From: Phalacrocorax aristotelis
Lineage: Eukaryota > Chordata > Aves > Suliformes > Phalacrocoracidae
Direction of reading: 5' to 3'
NCBI RefSeq assembly: GCF_949628215.1
Contig: NC_134283.1
Coordinates: forward strand, 6,441,610-6,505,609
Length of the DNA stretch: 64,000 nucleotides
The position numbers and the translations under genes are program-made. The notes under the pieces are model-generated. The model was not told where the DNA came from. It searched no databases and saw only the letters and a list, made by a program, of their open reading frames with translations. Below are positions 62,770 through 64,000 of this stretch, piece after piece; position 1 is the stretch's first letter, and every line of letters begins with the position of its first letter.

Positions 62770-63510
62770 AGGGTGGGGGAAGCCCCAAAGCATGGGAGAA
62801 GTGTAAATGTTGTACCTACCTTTTTAAAAGGAGAAAAAGAAGGGATCAGAAATTCATAAATCGGTCAGCCCAATAGCTATTCCTGGAAATACACTGGAAG
62901 AAATCTTAAATAAAAATTATTTCTAACTATTCAGATGATAAGAAGGTTGTAAAAGATAGCATAAGAGTGAAGAGATTTGTTCCAAATCCATCTGATTTCT
63001 TTCTCTGACAGAATAATTGGCCTGGGGAAAGGGGGAAGATGTTGCTGAATTATCCTGATTTCAGGTTTTGTTTTTGTCTCAAATAATGTCCTTGTGAAAA
63101 ATCAGGAGAAAGAAAATTCCAGGAGAGAGTGCACAGCTGAAGAACTGCATTGGGCACCATATTTTACATATCAAGAAGGCATATTAAATTGAGTGGAGTG
63201 TGACAGGAAAATCTGAGATTTACAGAACATGACCTATGAAGAAAAGTTGTGGGAACTGATAAACCAACAGAGAAATCATCGTGATAGTCTTTCCAATATG
63301 AGAAAGTTACTCAAAGGCTGGTGCTTATTGTTCTCTCTCCACTTGAGGGAATTCAAAAGAAACCAATTTAATTTTCAGCCAAGATGCATTAGGGTGACTG
63401 GGAGGAAAACTTTCTAACCGCAAGGGGAATTGAGTAATGATGCAGACTTCATCAGAGGCTTTCCAGAACAGGGTAGACAGATGTTAAGGGGGGGTCTGGC
63501 ACCACTAATG
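62770..63510 (+). mobile_element. Old L3/CR1-type LINE relic, broken
   Basis: The left part matches the reverse transcriptase region of CR1/L3 ORF2. After the spacing AGTGTAAATGTTGTACCTAC comes a lysine-rich stretch, then about 62858-62920 reads KSVSPIAIPGNTLEEIL, the counterpart of the family's RPVSLTSVPGKILEQIL. The right part matches the L3 3' region: ACAGAACATGACCTATGAAG, AAAACTTTCTAACCGCAAGG and GGGTAGACAGATGTTAAGGG. Stops and frameshifts break the frame (stop right after the lysine-rich start and at about 62924), and the part between RT and the 3' region is heavily deleted. It is far more diverged than the CR1 at 17.0 kb, consistent with an age predating birds. It cannot encode a working protein. 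Confidence 0.75.
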
Positions 63511-64000
63511 ATTCAAAGGCTGGGGAGGTCCTATCCAGGCCTGTGTTATTACCTGTGAAGAGCGACCCAAGAGGAAAGAGTAAAAGCTACTGCCAAGAGA
63601 CTGTGAAAGGACAGTGGGTTTATCAGATGGTGATAAATAGCTGTTTCTTAGAGATGGGGATGATATTACTTTCTAAAAAAAATTAAGTTCTTTCATCGTG
63701 AATTGATGGTGATGTATACATTTTAATTTATCTAGAAAAACACAATGTAAAATGTTAAAAAGGCATAGCATACTAGTGATAGTCTATCACAGACTCTGTT
63801 TATATATTGTAATACCAGCCCTAACTTCTTACTTTAAACATCAGTTACATTGTGATCTAATAAAAGATTAGGGTTTTTTAAAGTAACTTTTACTAGACTC
63901 ACATACAGTTTTAGCTCACATACAAATTTTTGTAGGCCTCCCGAGAACTTATAATAACAGGACAGGAGAGAATGATGCAGAATTAATTTTAATTTGCTTG
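63511..64000. other. Unique AT-rich non-coding sequence
   Basis: No gene or element recognised from the end of the L3 relic to the window edge. Confidence 0.5.

Overview
This window looks like 64 kb of non-coding vertebrate nuclear DNA, most likely from a bird. The main evidence is a CR1 LINE 3' end at about 17020-17207, which closes with three copies of the ATTCTATG-type octamer that marks avian CR1 elements. Supporting evidence is a low density of recognisable transposons, most of them very old and shared across sauropsids or amniotes (an L3-like CR1 relic, MIR/CORE-SINE-like copies and short palindromic repeats), in moderately AT-rich unique sequence. A crocodilian or turtle origin is less likely but not excluded. 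All family names are from memory of consensus sequences; no database search was possible.

I find no protein-coding gene, exon, tRNA, rRNA, known ncRNA or CRISPR array that I can defend. The longest open frames are about 125-137 codons, scattered on both strands, overlapping one another and without recognisable domains, which is what chance gives in 64 kb. The window is best read as a gene desert or the inside of a very large intron.

Layout: 0-5 kb is unique sequence. A nearly full-length MIR-like SINE lies at 5.6-5.9 kb (minus strand), with a second fragment at 7.0 kb. A degenerate array of four 70-90 bp units is at 10.0-10.3 kb. The young CR1 is at 17.0-17.2 kb, followed by a plus-strand MIR copy at 17.7 kb and a motif-rich block at 17.9-18.1 kb that resembles a conserved enhancer. 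An (ATT)n microsatellite is at 26.6 kb. Between 9 and 44 kb there are about ten short relics built around CATTGAYTTCAATG-type palindromes. A perfect 22-bp palindrome is at 40.06 kb. SINE tail fragments occur at 30.8 and 52.7 kb, and SINE fragments at 56.9 and 61.7 kb. The window ends with an old L3/CR1 relic at about 62.77-63.51 kb that still shows part of the reverse transcriptase region and the 3' end.

Several AT-rich, motif-dense blocks (4.5-5.3, 6.3-6.6, 17.9-18.1, 31.5-31.7, 45.4-45.9, 53.1-53.4, 54.7-54.9, 57.9-58.2 and 58.9-59.1 kb) have the look of conserved non-coding elements. If the window is a regulatory desert near a developmental gene, these would be its working parts. That is inference, and cross-species alignment would decide it.
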